Source: CAZNQW01 sp964575225
GTDB lineage: Bacteria > Chloroflexota > Anaerolineae > JAAYZQ01
Length of the DNA: 22,308 nucleotides
Assembly (NCBI GenBank): GCA_964575225.1
Contig: CAZNQW010000036.1
Location: forward strand, 1-22,308
Reading direction: 5' to 3'
The notes below the pieces were generated by a model. That model worked only from the letters and a program-made list of their open reading frames with translations. It searched no databases and was not told the origin of the DNA. Shown here piece after piece: positions 1 to 7,889 of this stretch; position 1 is the stretch's first letter, and every line of letters starts with the position of its first letter. The translations under genes were made by a program, and so were the position numbers.

Positions 1-72
1 ACGGGGGCGGCGAGCTCCAAACTAGATTGACTGGCCGACTTTGCAACAGCCCTAGCGTCTGAAACAATCCCT

Positions 73-101
73 TTGGCGTCAGGTCGGATGTGTGGTATAA
101 T
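73..101 (+). promoter_or_regulatory. Sigma-70-type promoter of the DEAD-box helicase
   Basis: The -35 box TTGGCG (73-78) is separated by 17 bp from a perfect -10 box TATAAT (96-101), which is extended by TGG (93-95). Transcription should begin near 108, giving a leader of about 78 nt. An ATG at 90 lies inside this promoter and therefore cannot be the helicase start. Bases 1-72 hold no recognisable gene. Confidence 0.75.
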
Positions 102-185
102 GCACAGTGGCGCCCGGATCGGGCGCCCCCAGATCCCAGGCGTCCAGCCCGGGAGCAAGAGACAGAAGGAGTCGCAGACAAGACG

Positions 186-1628
186 ATGGAAATGGAATCG
201 AACCGAGATACGAGTGACGTCGAGCAGCAACCCGAAAGCGCGCTGCCCGAGATAGCGCTGGAAGACCTGCCGGAGCGGCTGCGCCAGGCCGTGGTGCGAG
301 CGGGCTGGCCTGCCTTGATGCCGGTGCAGAGCCGGGCCATCCCCTATTTGCTTGCAGGGCGTGACGTGATGGTCCAATCGCGCACGGGCAGCGGCAAAAC
401 GGGGGCCTTTCTTTTGCCCATTCTGGCGCGGGTGGACCCCAAGCGTCCTGAATGTCAGGCCCTGGTGCTGGCCCCCACCCGCGAACTGGCCCGCCAGGTG
501 GGCGAGGAGGCCAAGCTCCTTGCCGGTGAAAAGGGCGTGCGCACGGCGGTGGTCTATGGGGGCGTAGCCTATGGCCCGCAGCTCCAGGCCTTTCGCGAGG
601 GCGCACACCTGGTGGTGGGCACGCCGGGGCGCATCTTGGATCACCTCCTCAAGCGAAACCTGCTGCTGAAGGACCTCCAGGTCCTGGTGTTTGACGAAGC
701 CGACCGGATGCTGTCGATGGGCTTTTATCCCGACATGCGGGCCATTCAGCGCTACCTGCCCGCCAAGCCGATCCTCAGTTGCATGTTTTCGGCCACCTTT
801 CCCGCCCACGTGCGGCGCCTGGCCGACGAGTTCCTGCAGCAACCCGAGTTCCTGAGCCTGAGCCGCGATCACGTCCATGTCACCGACGTGGATCATGTGT
901 TCTATGTGGTGCCGCGCATGGACAAGGACCGCAGCCTGGTGCGCATCATCGAAGTGGAGAACCCTCCCTCGGCCCTCATCTTTTGCAACACGCGGGTCCG
1001 AGTGCATTACGTGGCTTCGGTGCTGCAGCGCTTTGGTTACGACGCCGATGAACTCTCTTCCGACCTTTCGCAAAAAGCCCGCGAAAAGATCATGGCCCGC
1101 ATGCGCGAGGGCAAGCTCCGCTTCCTGGTGGCCACCGACGTGGCCGCCCGTGGGATCGATCTGCCCGAGCTGTCCCACGTCATCCTCTACGAGCCGCCCG
1201 ACGAAGCCGAGCTGTACATTCACCGGGCCGGGCGCACCGGGCGGGCAGGGGCCGCCGGGGTGGCCATCTCGTTGGTTGATGTGATGGAGCAAATGGCCCT
1301 GAACAGCATTGCCAAGCGGTACGATATCGAGTTGGAGGAATGGCCGCTGCCCGGTGCAGAGGATGTCGAAGCCATTGTGTCGCAGCGGGTGATTGCCCTG
1401 CTGGAGGCGCGCCTGCGCGATCGCGACCGCCTCAAGAAGGAGCGAATGCAGCGCTTTGAACCCCTCATCCACAGCCTCGGCCAGAGCGAGGACGGGCTGG
1501 CGCTGTTGACCATGCTGCTGGATGATTATTACCAGGAAACCCTCTATGGCCCCATCATCGAGGTGCCGGCCGAGCAAGCCGAGCCTACCCGCAAACAGGG
1601 GAAATCGCGGCAACGTCGGGGACGGTGA
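186..1628 (+). CDS. DEAD-box ATP-dependent RNA helicase
   Basis: Cytoplasmic ATP-driven RNA helicase of superfamily 2 that unwinds short duplexes in ribosome assembly or mRNA turnover. Numbered from the ATG at 186 (480 aa), all core motifs are present: Q motif glutamine about 48, Walker A SRTGSGKT 65-72, PTRELA 97-102, GTPGR 145-149, DEAD 170-173, SAT 202-204, LIFCNTR 264-270, ATDVAARGID 316-325 and HRAGRTGRAG 346-355. About 85 residues follow the helicase core and end in a basic tail (RKQGKSRQRRGR), a common RNA-binding addition. The frame is open to an ATG at 90, but that lies within the promoter. The start at 186 has AGGAG at 167-171, a rather long spacing of 14. An ATG at 192 is a possible alternative. 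The gene is monocistronic and converges with the peptidase gene on the other strand. The subgroup (DeaD/CshA/RhlE-like) cannot be fixed by eye. Confidence 0.95.
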   Translation: MEMESNRDTSDVEQQPESALPEIALEDLPERLRQAVVRAGWPALMPVQSRAIPYLLAGRDVMVQSRTGSGKTGAFLLPILARVDPKRPECQALVLAPTRELARQVGEEAKLLAGEKGVRTAVVYGGVAYGPQLQAFREGAHLVVGTPGRILDHLLKRNLLLKDLQVLVFDEADRMLSMGFYPDMRAIQRYLPAKPILSCMFSATFPAHVRRLADEFLQQPEFLSLSRDHVHVTDVDHVFYVVPRMDKDRSLVRIIEVENPPSALIFCNTRVRVHYVASVLQRFGYDADELSSDLSQKAREKIMARMREGKLRFLVATDVAARGIDLPELSHVILYEPPDEAELYIHRAGRTGRAGAAGVAISLVDVMEQMALNSIAKRYDIELEEWPLPGAEDVEAIVSQRVIALLEARLRDRDRLKKERMQRFEPLIHSLGQSEDGLALLTMLLDDYYQETLYGPIIEVPAEQAEPTRKQGKSRQRRGR

Positions 1629-1711
1629 CCTTTTAAAAAGGGTCTTCAGCAGCTTCTGGCTCGCCTTCCAGTGCCCACTTGGAGTAGCCACACGGGCGGG
1701 TGACAAACCGT

Positions 1712-1735
1712 TGTCCTGTGTGGGACAGCCTTTTC
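1712..1735 (+). terminator. Weak intrinsic terminator candidate after the helicase
   Basis: A 5-bp stem TGTCC/GGACA with loop TGTGTG is followed by GCC and four T (1731-1734). It lies in the 105-bp gap between the converging helicase and peptidase genes. The stem is short, so this is a weak call. Confidence 0.3.
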
Positions 1736-2885
1736 AATGCGGCAGAAGGGCAGAGTACTGCTGAATCAGCTCGAGCACCGGTGTAATGGGCAAGGCATGG
1801 CGGGTGTTTCCATCGCGGCCGACCACTGTCTGGGCGCAGAATAGGGAATTCAGGATCGCCTCTTCTACCGATTCGATGACGGCCGGAGAGAGCCACTGCA
1901 TCGTCTGTCCTTCGTTGGCCAGTACTTGCGTCGTGCGGAGCAGGGAGTTGTCGTCATGCGCAATGGGCGAGCTGGTGCTGAATGCCAGGCAGAAATCGCC
2001 GCTGCCATGATCCAACTGGGCTCCGGTGCGGACCAAACCCGCCGTGGCCCGCACACACAGCCGTCTGAGTTGGCGACTGGTCAAGGGCGCATCCGTGGCC
2101 AGCACAATCATGATCGAGCCCTTTTCCTGTACTGGGGCTTGAGGCGGTTGGAGATGGCGGCCGATAGGGACCCCGGCGATCATCAGGTTGGGGGGACTGC
2201 CGAAATTGGACTGAACCAGGGCGCCGACGACAAAGCCTCCGGCCTCGGGCGGTATGACGCGGCTCGCCGTGCCGATCCCGCCTTTCCAGCCAAAGCAGCT
2301 CGTGCCGGTGCCTGCCCCGACCGTACCCTCCCTCACCGGGCCGGGTGATACGGGTTGGAGCGCCTCTTGGATGGCGGCTCGTACATGCTCGGCCCGGACA
2401 TGGCGACCGCGCAGATCGTTCAGATAGCTGTCGTTGGTCTCACCCACCACGACGTTGAGCGTGGTACAACCTTCTTGCACACCGATGGCGGGTTCCTGGT
2501 CCATGGCATATTGTAGCAGCGCATCGGCGACCAGCCCTACGTTAAAGGTGTTGGTCAAGGCGATAGGGGCTTCGATCACGCCCAACTCGCGCACCTCCTC
2601 AAAACCCAGCACCTTGCCGTGACCGTTGATGGTGTGAACAGCCGCAGGCACCTTGGCGCGAAAGAGGTTGCCCCTGTGGGGTAGAACCACCGTGACACCG
2701 GTGCGGATCGGGCCGCGTCCGGGCACCAGCCTCCCCTCCCCTTCTATGAGGGTGGCGTGCCCTACGCGGACGCCGGCAACGTCGGTAATGGCGTTGTATG
2801 GGCCGGGCGGCAAATTGCCCAGGACAATTCCCAGGTCGCGCGCTCGCGGTCTCGATTCCTCATCAGCCGTGAAAGCGTGGGTCAT
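1734..2885 (-). CDS. P1 family (DmpA/BapA-type, S58) aminopeptidase
   Basis: Member of the DmpA-like N-terminal-nucleophile peptidases, which remove N-terminal residues from peptides, amides or esters; some accept D-amino acid or beta-amino acid substrates. The protein is 383 aa, normal for the family. Visible family landmarks are ITDVAGVRVGH (33-43), TNTFNVG (111-117), VVGETNDSYLND (146-157), the glycine-rich GAGTGTSCFGWKGGIGTASR (190-209), VGALVQSNFG (220-229) and ATDAPL (263-268). Ser226 in QSNFG is a plausible self-cleavage nucleophile, but I assign it only by pattern. The ATG at 2885 has GGAG seven bases upstream. It is the last gene of the minus-strand operon, 183 bp after the prolidase-like amidohydrolase, so its job is probably the last hydrolytic step on the imported compound. 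No signal peptide is seen, so it should act in the cytoplasm. Confidence 0.92.
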   Translation of the reverse strand: MTHAFTADEESRPRARDLGIVLGNLPPGPYNAITDVAGVRVGHATLIEGEGRLVPGRGPIRTGVTVVLPHRGNLFRAKVPAAVHTINGHGKVLGFEEVRELGVIEAPIALTNTFNVGLVADALLQYAMDQEPAIGVQEGCTTLNVVVGETNDSYLNDLRGRHVRAEHVRAAIQEALQPVSPGPVREGTVGAGTGTSCFGWKGGIGTASRVIPPEAGGFVVGALVQSNFGSPPNLMIAGVPIGRHLQPPQAPVQEKGSIMIVLATDAPLTSRQLRRLCVRATAGLVRTGAQLDHGSGDFCLAFSTSSPIAHDDNSLLRTTQVLANEGQTMQWLSPAVIESVEEAILNSLFCAQTVVGRDGNTRHALPITPVLELIQQYSALLPH

Positions 2886-3066
2886 GACCCAACTCCAGGG
2901 TGAGTTCCCGGGCTTCTGGGAGCCGTGCCTGCAGAAAGCCCGCTTGTTGGTCCTACTACATCACAACGTTTGCCCGGTGCAAAATCGTGGGCGATGGGGG
3001 AGAGCCTGTCGCGTTCCGGCTTCTCCGACCGATTGCAAGGGAGAGAACCGATGGGTTGGCTCTTGG

Positions 3067-3092
3067 GCCTATGGGCAGACTTGCCCATAGGC
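3067..3092 (-). other. Intercistronic hairpin between amidohydrolase and peptidase genes
   Basis: A perfect 11-bp inverted repeat GCCTATGGGCA / TGCCCATAGGC with a 4-nt loop overlaps the last codons of the prolidase-like amidohydrolase. No T-run follows on the minus strand, so it is more likely an mRNA processing or stability element than a full terminator. The rest of the gap (2886-3066) holds no gene that I can support. Confidence 0.55.
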
Positions 3093-4316
3093 AGGCGCCT
3101 GTTTCATGGGCTGCCCGCCCTTGTACACCTGGACGATACGGGTTTGATCCTGCAGTACGCGGATGTCGGCCAGGGGATCGCCATCCACCAGGACGAGGTC
3201 CGCGAATTTCCCCGCCTCAACGGTGCCAATCTCACCCTCCATCCCCAGGCATTCAGCACCGGTTTTCGTCGCCGCAACCAGGGCTTCCATGGGCGAGAAC
3301 CCCACCTTGACGAGTTCTTCCAGCTCGCCCGCATTTTGTCCATGATCCACGCGGAACCCGGCATCGGTGCCCACCGCAATCCGAACGCCGGCGCGGCGGG
3401 CGCGCTCCAACGATGCGGGCTTGTGTTCCAGGGCGAACCGGAGCCAGGATGCGACCGGCGAACCGGGCTCAGAGGCCTCAAGGCCCAGGACCACCACTCG
3501 AAAGGTGGGCACATAGACCACGCCGCGTTGCGCCATCAGATCGGCCTGCTCGTCGGTCAGCCAGTGTCCGTGTTCGGCCGAGTCGATGCCGGCCCGCAGC
3601 GCGTCGGTAAGGCCTGGGCCGCCAGAGGTGTGGGCCGCCACTCGCTTGTGCTGCCAGTGTGCCTCCTGGCAGATGGCGGCCATTTCCTCATAGGTCATCT
3701 CCTGGATCCAGGGCCGGGAAAGGTCATAATGGTTACTGGCACAGGCATTGATCTTGATCAGATCGGATCCCCACTTGAGCTGGGCCCGAGCGGCCTTGCG
3801 GCACTCCCAGGGACCGTCACATACGCCTGTGCGCCCGGCGACGGTCACCCCCGGGGACCAATCGGGCCGGTCCATGTGCCCGCCGGTGCGGCTAAGCCCT
3901 TGTCCGGCCACCCGGAGGCGAGGGCCCTGGACCACACCCTCATCAATGGCCTTGCGCAGGGCTACATCGACATAATTGGGAGAACCCAGGCTCCGTAGCG
4001 TGGTGAATCCCGCTCGCAGCGAACGAAGGGCATAGTTCAGGGAGCGAAGCGCAAGGGTTCCTTCCAGTTCGCGGCCTGCCGCCAGCGCATAGTTGTCCAG
4101 CGGCCCGCCCGGCGTGTGGATATGGACGTGGGCGTCGACCAACCCCGGTATCACCGTGAGCCGGCGGGCATCCACGACCTCGGCTTGGGGTGGGATCTGG
4201 ACCTCGGCAGCCGCTCCTACCGCGGCGATCCGCTCGCCGTCCACCAGAATCACCCGGTCCAACAGCGGTTTGTCGTGCAGACCGTCGATCAATGTTCCAG
4301 CTTGAATGGCAAACAA
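3069..4316 (-). CDS. Prolidase/imidazolonepropionase-like metal-dependent amidohydrolase
   Basis: Binuclear metal amidohydrolase of the group that includes Xaa-Pro dipeptidases and Xaa-Arg/Lys carboxypeptidases. It cleaves an amide bond with two metals bridged by a carboxylated lysine. From the TTG at 4316 the protein is 415 aa. It shows the HxH pair in DAHVHIHT (His63, His65), Lys188 in LIKINACAS, His229 in AAHTSG, His249 in EHGH and Asp318 in GTDAG, which completes the metal site. The frame is open to an ATG at 4400, which overlaps the SDR stop. I prefer the TTG because AAGGAGGGA (4321-4329) sits six bases upstream and because FAIQAGTLIDG matches the usual N-terminus of the family. It is the sixth gene of the operon, 80 bp after the SDR gene. 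The substrate is unknown; neighbours suggest a dipeptide or N-acyl amino acid. Confidence 0.92.
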   Translation of the reverse strand: MFAIQAGTLIDGLHDKPLLDRVILVDGERIAAVGAAAEVQIPPQAEVVDARRLTVIPGLVDAHVHIHTPGGPLDNYALAAGRELEGTLALRSLNYALRSLRAGFTTLRSLGSPNYVDVALRKAIDEGVVQGPRLRVAGQGLSRTGGHMDRPDWSPGVTVAGRTGVCDGPWECRKAARAQLKWGSDLIKINACASNHYDLSRPWIQEMTYEEMAAICQEAHWQHKRVAAHTSGGPGLTDALRAGIDSAEHGHWLTDEQADLMAQRGVVYVPTFRVVVLGLEASEPGSPVASWLRFALEHKPASLERARRAGVRIAVGTDAGFRVDHGQNAGELEELVKVGFSPMEALVAATKTGAECLGMEGEIGTVEAGKFADLVLVDGDPLADIRVLQDQTRIVQVYKGGQPMKQAPAYGQVCP

Positions 4317-4396
4317 GGGTTCCCTCCTTGATGGGTGCAGGCACTGGCCGGTGCCGACGGGATGGCCTGGGGGTAGACGGGCGGTCCTGCCGACCG

Positions 4397-5113
4397 TCAT
4401 CCCCGCCAGCCAGAGACCTCGATCAGAGCGCCGGTCATCATGCGCGACTCATCGGAAGCGAGGAATACGGCCACGCTGGCAATGTCCTTGGGCTTGATCC
4501 ATCCCGTTTTGTCGTCATCCGGACGGGAAAGGCTGGTCAACGGCGTGTCGACGGCGCCCGGGCAGATGGCATTCACCGCGACGCCGTAGGGTTTCATGTC
4601 AATGGCCAGCGATGCCGTAAAGCCGGTCACGGCGTACTTGGAGGCGCAATAGGCCTCGCGATTGGGCAGGCCGCGAAGGCCGGCTACCGACGAGATGTTG
4701 ATGATCTTGCCTGCTCGCCGCTCCATCATGCCGGGCAGAACGGCTTTGCAGGCCAGAAAGACGCTGCGGGCGTTGATGGCCATCATGCCGTCCCAGGCTT
4801 CGACGGTCGTTTTGAGGACTTCACCGGGGAGGAGGATGGTTCCGGCGTTATTGACCAGGACATCGATCCGTCCGAACTCTTCCAGGGTCCGGGCGATCAG
4901 CCGCTGGACCTGATCCTCCTGGGTCACATCGGTGGGCTGAACCAGAACCCGTCCGCCAAGGGCGCGGATCTCCTCGGCCAGTTCCTGCAACTCGGCCTCG
5001 GTCCGGGAGGCGATGACCAGATCGGCTCCTTCTTGGGCAAAGGCCAGGGCAATGCCGTGGCCAATCCCTCGGCCGGCTCCGGTGATAATGGCGATGGTCG
5101 AATCCAATCTCAT
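4397..5113 (-). CDS. SDR family NAD(P)-dependent oxidoreductase
   Basis: Classical short-chain dehydrogenase/reductase of 238 aa that oxidises an alcohol or reduces a carbonyl with a nicotinamide cofactor. The Rossmann motif TGAGRGIG is at 11-18, NNAG at 88-91, catalytic Asn114, Ser141/142 in INISSVAG, and Tyr155-x3-Lys159 in YCASK. Pro-Gly of the loop after the active site appears in NAICPGAVDTP, and the C-terminus EVSGWRG is typical of FabG-like members. The residue after strand 2 is Ser-Arg (SRTEAEL), which often favours NADP(H); this is only a tendency. The start at 5113 follows AGAGAGG. It lies 12 bp after the Amidohydrolase_2 gene in the operon and probably handles a hydroxy or keto product released by the hydrolases. 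Confidence 0.94.
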   Translation of the reverse strand: MRLDSTIAIITGAGRGIGHGIALAFAQEGADLVIASRTEAELQELAEEIRALGGRVLVQPTDVTQEDQVQRLIARTLEEFGRIDVLVNNAGTILLPGEVLKTTVEAWDGMMAINARSVFLACKAVLPGMMERRAGKIINISSVAGLRGLPNREAYCASKYAVTGFTASLAIDMKPYGVAVNAICPGAVDTPLTSLSRPDDDKTGWIKPKDIASVAVFLASDESRMMTGALIEVSGWRG

Positions 5114-5125
5114 AGCATCCTCTCT

Positions 5126-5908
5126 TTAGGCCAATTTCAACAAGCGGGCTGCATTCCCGCCCAGGATCAGCTCTTTCTCGGCAGCGGGGATGTCCAACGC
5201 CTGGAGCGGAGCTAGATTCTCTTTGATGCGGAACGGCTTGACCGGGTTGGCGTCGGTGCCAAACAGCACCTTGTCGCTCCCCGATTTCCCGCTTACCAGC
5301 CCCATGAACTTTAACGTATCTTCCCCCAGACCCGGGATCAATTGGCAGAACCGGGCAAAGGTGGTGGTTGTGTCCATAAAGACGTTGGGGTGTTTTCCGG
5401 CAATGGCCGGTGCCGGGCCAAAGGGATCGCCGTGGGCGATGACCAGCTTGGCTTCCGGATAGAGCAAGGCCAGGTCGTCGACCTCCATGGGATCATCGTA
5501 GCGCGAGCGGGTGCCCGGGATCGGGACGGCGCCGGTGTGGATCAGAACCGGTACATCGAGTTCGATGGCCTTTTCGATGATAGGGTAGATGCGCGGGTCG
5601 GAAGGGAAAAATTGCTGCATCGAAGGGTGGAGCTTTAATCCGAGGAATCCCATGTTTCGCACGTAATGGTCCAACATGAGCACCGCATCGGTGAAATAGG
5701 GCACGACGCAGGCCAATCCTGCCAGGCGGGTTGGGTTCTGCCGAATGGTTTCCTGAACAAGATCGTTGGCAGCGCGTCCGTTGTCGCCCCCGGGTGTAAC
5801 GACCGCCGAAATGACCGCCAGATCGACGCCTTGGGCGTCCATGGCTTCTAGCAGGGGGGCGATGGGCCCCTGCCCTGCGGAATAGTGAGCGTGAAAGTCG
5901 ATAATCAT
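5126..5908 (-). CDS. Amidohydrolase_2 family (ACMSD-like TIM-barrel) hydrolase
   Basis: TIM-barrel metal enzyme of the Amidohydrolase_2 family (decarboxylases, lactonases and amide hydrolases), 260 aa from the ATG at 5908. Metal ligands are visible: His6 and His8 in DFHAHYS, Lys92/His94 in LGLKLHPS, His124 in VLIHTG, His159 in IAHGD and Asp219 in FGTDANP. The open frame continues 18 codons upstream into the permease gene, but the ATG at 5908 carries GAGAGG five bases before it and starts exactly where the family normally starts. It sits 13 bp after the DppC-type permease, so it is translationally close to the transporter. Whether it decarboxylates or hydrolyses cannot be told from sequence. 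It is cytoplasmic, with no signal peptide. Confidence 0.92.
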   Translation of the reverse strand: MIIDFHAHYSAGQGPIAPLLEAMDAQGVDLAVISAVVTPGGDNGRAANDLVQETIRQNPTRLAGLACVVPYFTDAVLMLDHYVRNMGFLGLKLHPSMQQFFPSDPRIYPIIEKAIELDVPVLIHTGAVPIPGTRSRYDDPMEVDDLALLYPEAKLVIAHGDPFGPAPAIAGKHPNVFMDTTTTFARFCQLIPGLGEDTLKFMGLVSGKSGSDKVLFGTDANPVKPFRIKENLAPLQALDIPAAEKELILGGNAARLLKLA

Positions 5909-5921
5909 AACGTCCTCTCGA

Positions 5922-6824
5922 TTAGTTTCGCATGAGTGGATCGATGGCGTCTCGCAGCGCATCCCCTAAAAAGTTGATGCCCAGGACGACGCTCATCAGG
6001 CACAAACCGGGCAACGTCGAGATCCACCAGGCCTGATAGAGATATTCGCGCCCATCGGCCAGCATATTGCCCCAGGTAGGAATGGTGGAAGGAACCCCCA
6101 CCCCCAAAAAGCTCAGGGCCGCCTCTTGGGTGATCATGCTGGCCATCTGAAACGAGGCGATGACGATCAGGGGCGCGAGGGCGTTGGGCAGGATATGGCG
6201 GACCAGGGTTCGCAGCCCGCTGGTGCCGATGACTTTGGTGGCCAATACATACTCGCGCTCTTTGATCGACAGGATCTCGGCGCGTAGTGTGCGGGCATAT
6301 TGTACCCACCCGGTGATGGCAAACACAATGATCACGTTGCGCAATCCCTGGCCCAACACGGCAACCACCACCAACGCCAGCAGAATGGCAGGGAAAGCCA
6401 TTTGCAGATCGGCCAGCCCCATGATCACGTCGTCTACGCGCCCCCCCAGGTAGCCTGCCAATCCGCCCAGGATCAGGCCGAGAAGGCCGGAAAACAGGGC
6501 TGAGGCTGCGCCGACGAGCAAAGAGACCCGGGCACCATAGATCAACCGGCTGAGGATATCTCTGCCCAGGTGATCGGAACCCAGGAGAAAGCTTTTGCCG
6601 GCATCGTCGGACCAGCCCATCGGTTTCAGTCGGAGGTACAAATTCTGCTCGGCGGGGTCGTAGGGAGCAAGCATCGGGGCCAGCAGCGCGATGAGGATCC
6701 AGGCCACCAATAGGATGGTGCCAAAGACGGCCATTCGATTGCGGTAGACCGTGCTCAACACCTTGGCAAACAGGCTCTTTTCGGCGGGCCGGGATGGCTT
6801 GGCACCAAGTTCCATAACAGTCAC
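5922..6824 (-). CDS. ABC transporter permease, DppC/OppC type
   Basis: Inner-membrane permease of a peptide/nickel-type ABC importer, 300 aa. One N-terminal membrane segment (about 33-53) is followed by the periplasmic stretch APYDP...FLLGSDHLGRDILSRLIYGARVS, a signature of OppC-type proteins, and then about five membrane segments. The EAA loop that contacts the ATPase is seen around EREYVLATKVIGTSG...HILPNAL. The start is GTG at 6824 with AGGAGGA six bases upstream. It begins 11 bp after the DppB-type gene. No ATPase gene follows; the next gene is an amidohydrolase, so the ATP-binding subunits must come from elsewhere. Confidence 0.95.
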   Translation of the reverse strand: MTVMELGAKPSRPAEKSLFAKVLSTVYRNRMAVFGTILLVAWILIALLAPMLAPYDPAEQNLYLRLKPMGWSDDAGKSFLLGSDHLGRDILSRLIYGARVSLLVGAASALFSGLLGLILGGLAGYLGGRVDDVIMGLADLQMAFPAILLALVVVAVLGQGLRNVIIVFAITGWVQYARTLRAEILSIKEREYVLATKVIGTSGLRTLVRHILPNALAPLIVIASFQMASMITQEAALSFLGVGVPSTIPTWGNMLADGREYLYQAWWISTLPGLCLMSVVLGINFLGDALRDAIDPLMRN

Positions 6825-6835
6825 AGGGGCTCCTC

Positions 6836-7759
6836 CTAGTCGTATCGAATCCGAGGATCCAGGAAGAGGTAGAGGAAATCGACCACGATGTTGATAAAGA
6901 CAAAAACCGTCGCCGCGATCAATACCGTTCCTTGCACCAGGGGATAGTCCCGATTATAGATGGCGCCTACAGCCAGGGTGCCAATGCCTGGCCAGGCGAA
7001 CACAGTCTCGGTAATGACGGCCCCTCCCAACAGGGTGCCCACCTGCAACCCGAGCACCGTGACTACCGGGAGAAGCGAGTTCCTGAGCACGTGCCGTGTA
7101 AGGACAACGTGCTCTTTCAGGCCCTTGGCGCGAGCCGTGCGGATATAGGGTTGCCCCAAGATCTCCAGGGCCGATGAGCGGGTCAGACGGGCGATGAGGG
7201 CCATATTGAATGTAGCCAGCGTGAATCCGGGCAAAATCAATTGCTCCAGGGTCCCACGCCCAGACGTTGGCAGCAGCCGGAGGGTGACCGACAGGATAAG
7301 AATGAGCATAATGCCGAGCCAAAAGATGGGCACCGATTGCCCGACCATGGTCAAAAACATGAAAAAGCTATCGTAGAACGAGTTGCGTTTCCACGCGGCC
7401 AACACCCCCGCGGGGACGGCCAGGACGATGGTAAGGAGAGTACCGACCAGGGCCAATTCGATGGTGGCAGGCAGCCTTTCCACCACAAGTTCCAAGACCG
7501 GCCTGCGGAACCGCAACGACTTGCCCAAATCTCCGGTCAGCACCCCCTTCATATACAGAACGTATTGCTCCGTCAGGGGTTTGTTGAATCCCAACTGCTC
7601 ACGCAGCAGTTCGACGTTCTTTTCTGTCGCATCGGGCGGCAACATCAAGCGCACTGGGTCGCCGGGGATGACGCGAACGATGGCAAAAACAACAAGAGAT
7701 ACCCCGAACAGCACAAGGGCCGATCGCAAGAGACGTCGAAACATGATTTTGGAGGACAA
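6836..7759 (-). CDS. ABC transporter permease, DppB/OppB type
   Basis: Inner-membrane permease partner of the DppC-type protein. The N-terminus MFRRLLRSALVLFGVSLVVF and the IPGDPVRLM segment are typical, as are the large periplasmic loop and the EAA loop (QPYIRTARAKGLKEHVVL followed by RHVLRNSLLPVVT). About six membrane segments are present, and FAWPGIGTLAVGAIYNRDYPLVQG near the end is a strong family signature. Start choice: a TTG at 7759 has AGGAG seven bases upstream and gives 307 aa. The ATG at 7744 gives 302 aa and fits the family N-terminus, but has no ribosome site at normal distance. The frame is open further upstream without support. A strong stem-loop separates this gene from the binding-protein gene. 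Confidence 0.94.
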   Translation of the reverse strand: MSSKIMFRRLLRSALVLFGVSLVVFAIVRVIPGDPVRLMLPPDATEKNVELLREQLGFNKPLTEQYVLYMKGVLTGDLGKSLRFRRPVLELVVERLPATIELALVGTLLTIVLAVPAGVLAAWKRNSFYDSFFMFLTMVGQSVPIFWLGIMLILILSVTLRLLPTSGRGTLEQLILPGFTLATFNMALIARLTRSSALEILGQPYIRTARAKGLKEHVVLTRHVLRNSLLPVVTVLGLQVGTLLGGAVITETVFAWPGIGTLAVGAIYNRDYPLVQGTVLIAATVFVFINIVVDFLYLFLDPRIRYD

Positions 7760-7838
7760 AGTCAATCTCCTCGTACAGCATGGAAAGGGCCAGCCGCTAC
7801 CCCGGGCATCCGAACGAAAGCAAGCTCTGCCGCGTAGA

Positions 7839-7875
7839 GCATGGGGGCAAGGGAAACTTTCCCTTGCCCCCATGC
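7839..7875 (-). other. Stem-loop between binding-protein and permease genes
   Basis: An 18-bp perfect inverted repeat GCATGGGGGCAAGGGAAA (7839-7856) and its complement (7858-7875) lies in the 130-bp gap just after the binding-protein stop codon. No T-run follows in the direction of transcription. Such intergenic hairpins in ABC operons protect the 3' end of the upstream message and let the binding protein be made in excess over the permeases. That role is inferred here. Confidence 0.75.
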
Positions 7876-7889
7876 CATCCATGCAGGGG

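Noticed and set aside
90..185. Longer N-terminus for the helicase from the ATG at 90
   Set aside because: The ATG lies within the -35/-10 region of the promoter, upstream of the predicted transcript start.
2925..3998. 357-codon plus-strand ORF
   Set aside because: Antisense shadow of the prolidase-like amidohydrolase.
4190..5215. 341-codon plus-strand ORF
   Set aside because: Antisense to the amidohydrolase and SDR genes, both with full motif sets. The translation has no domain sense and only reflects high-GC codon bias.
5905..6903. 332-codon minus-strand ORF in another frame of the DppC-type gene
   Set aside because: Overlaps the permease on the same strand; Arg/Pro-rich out-of-frame translation.
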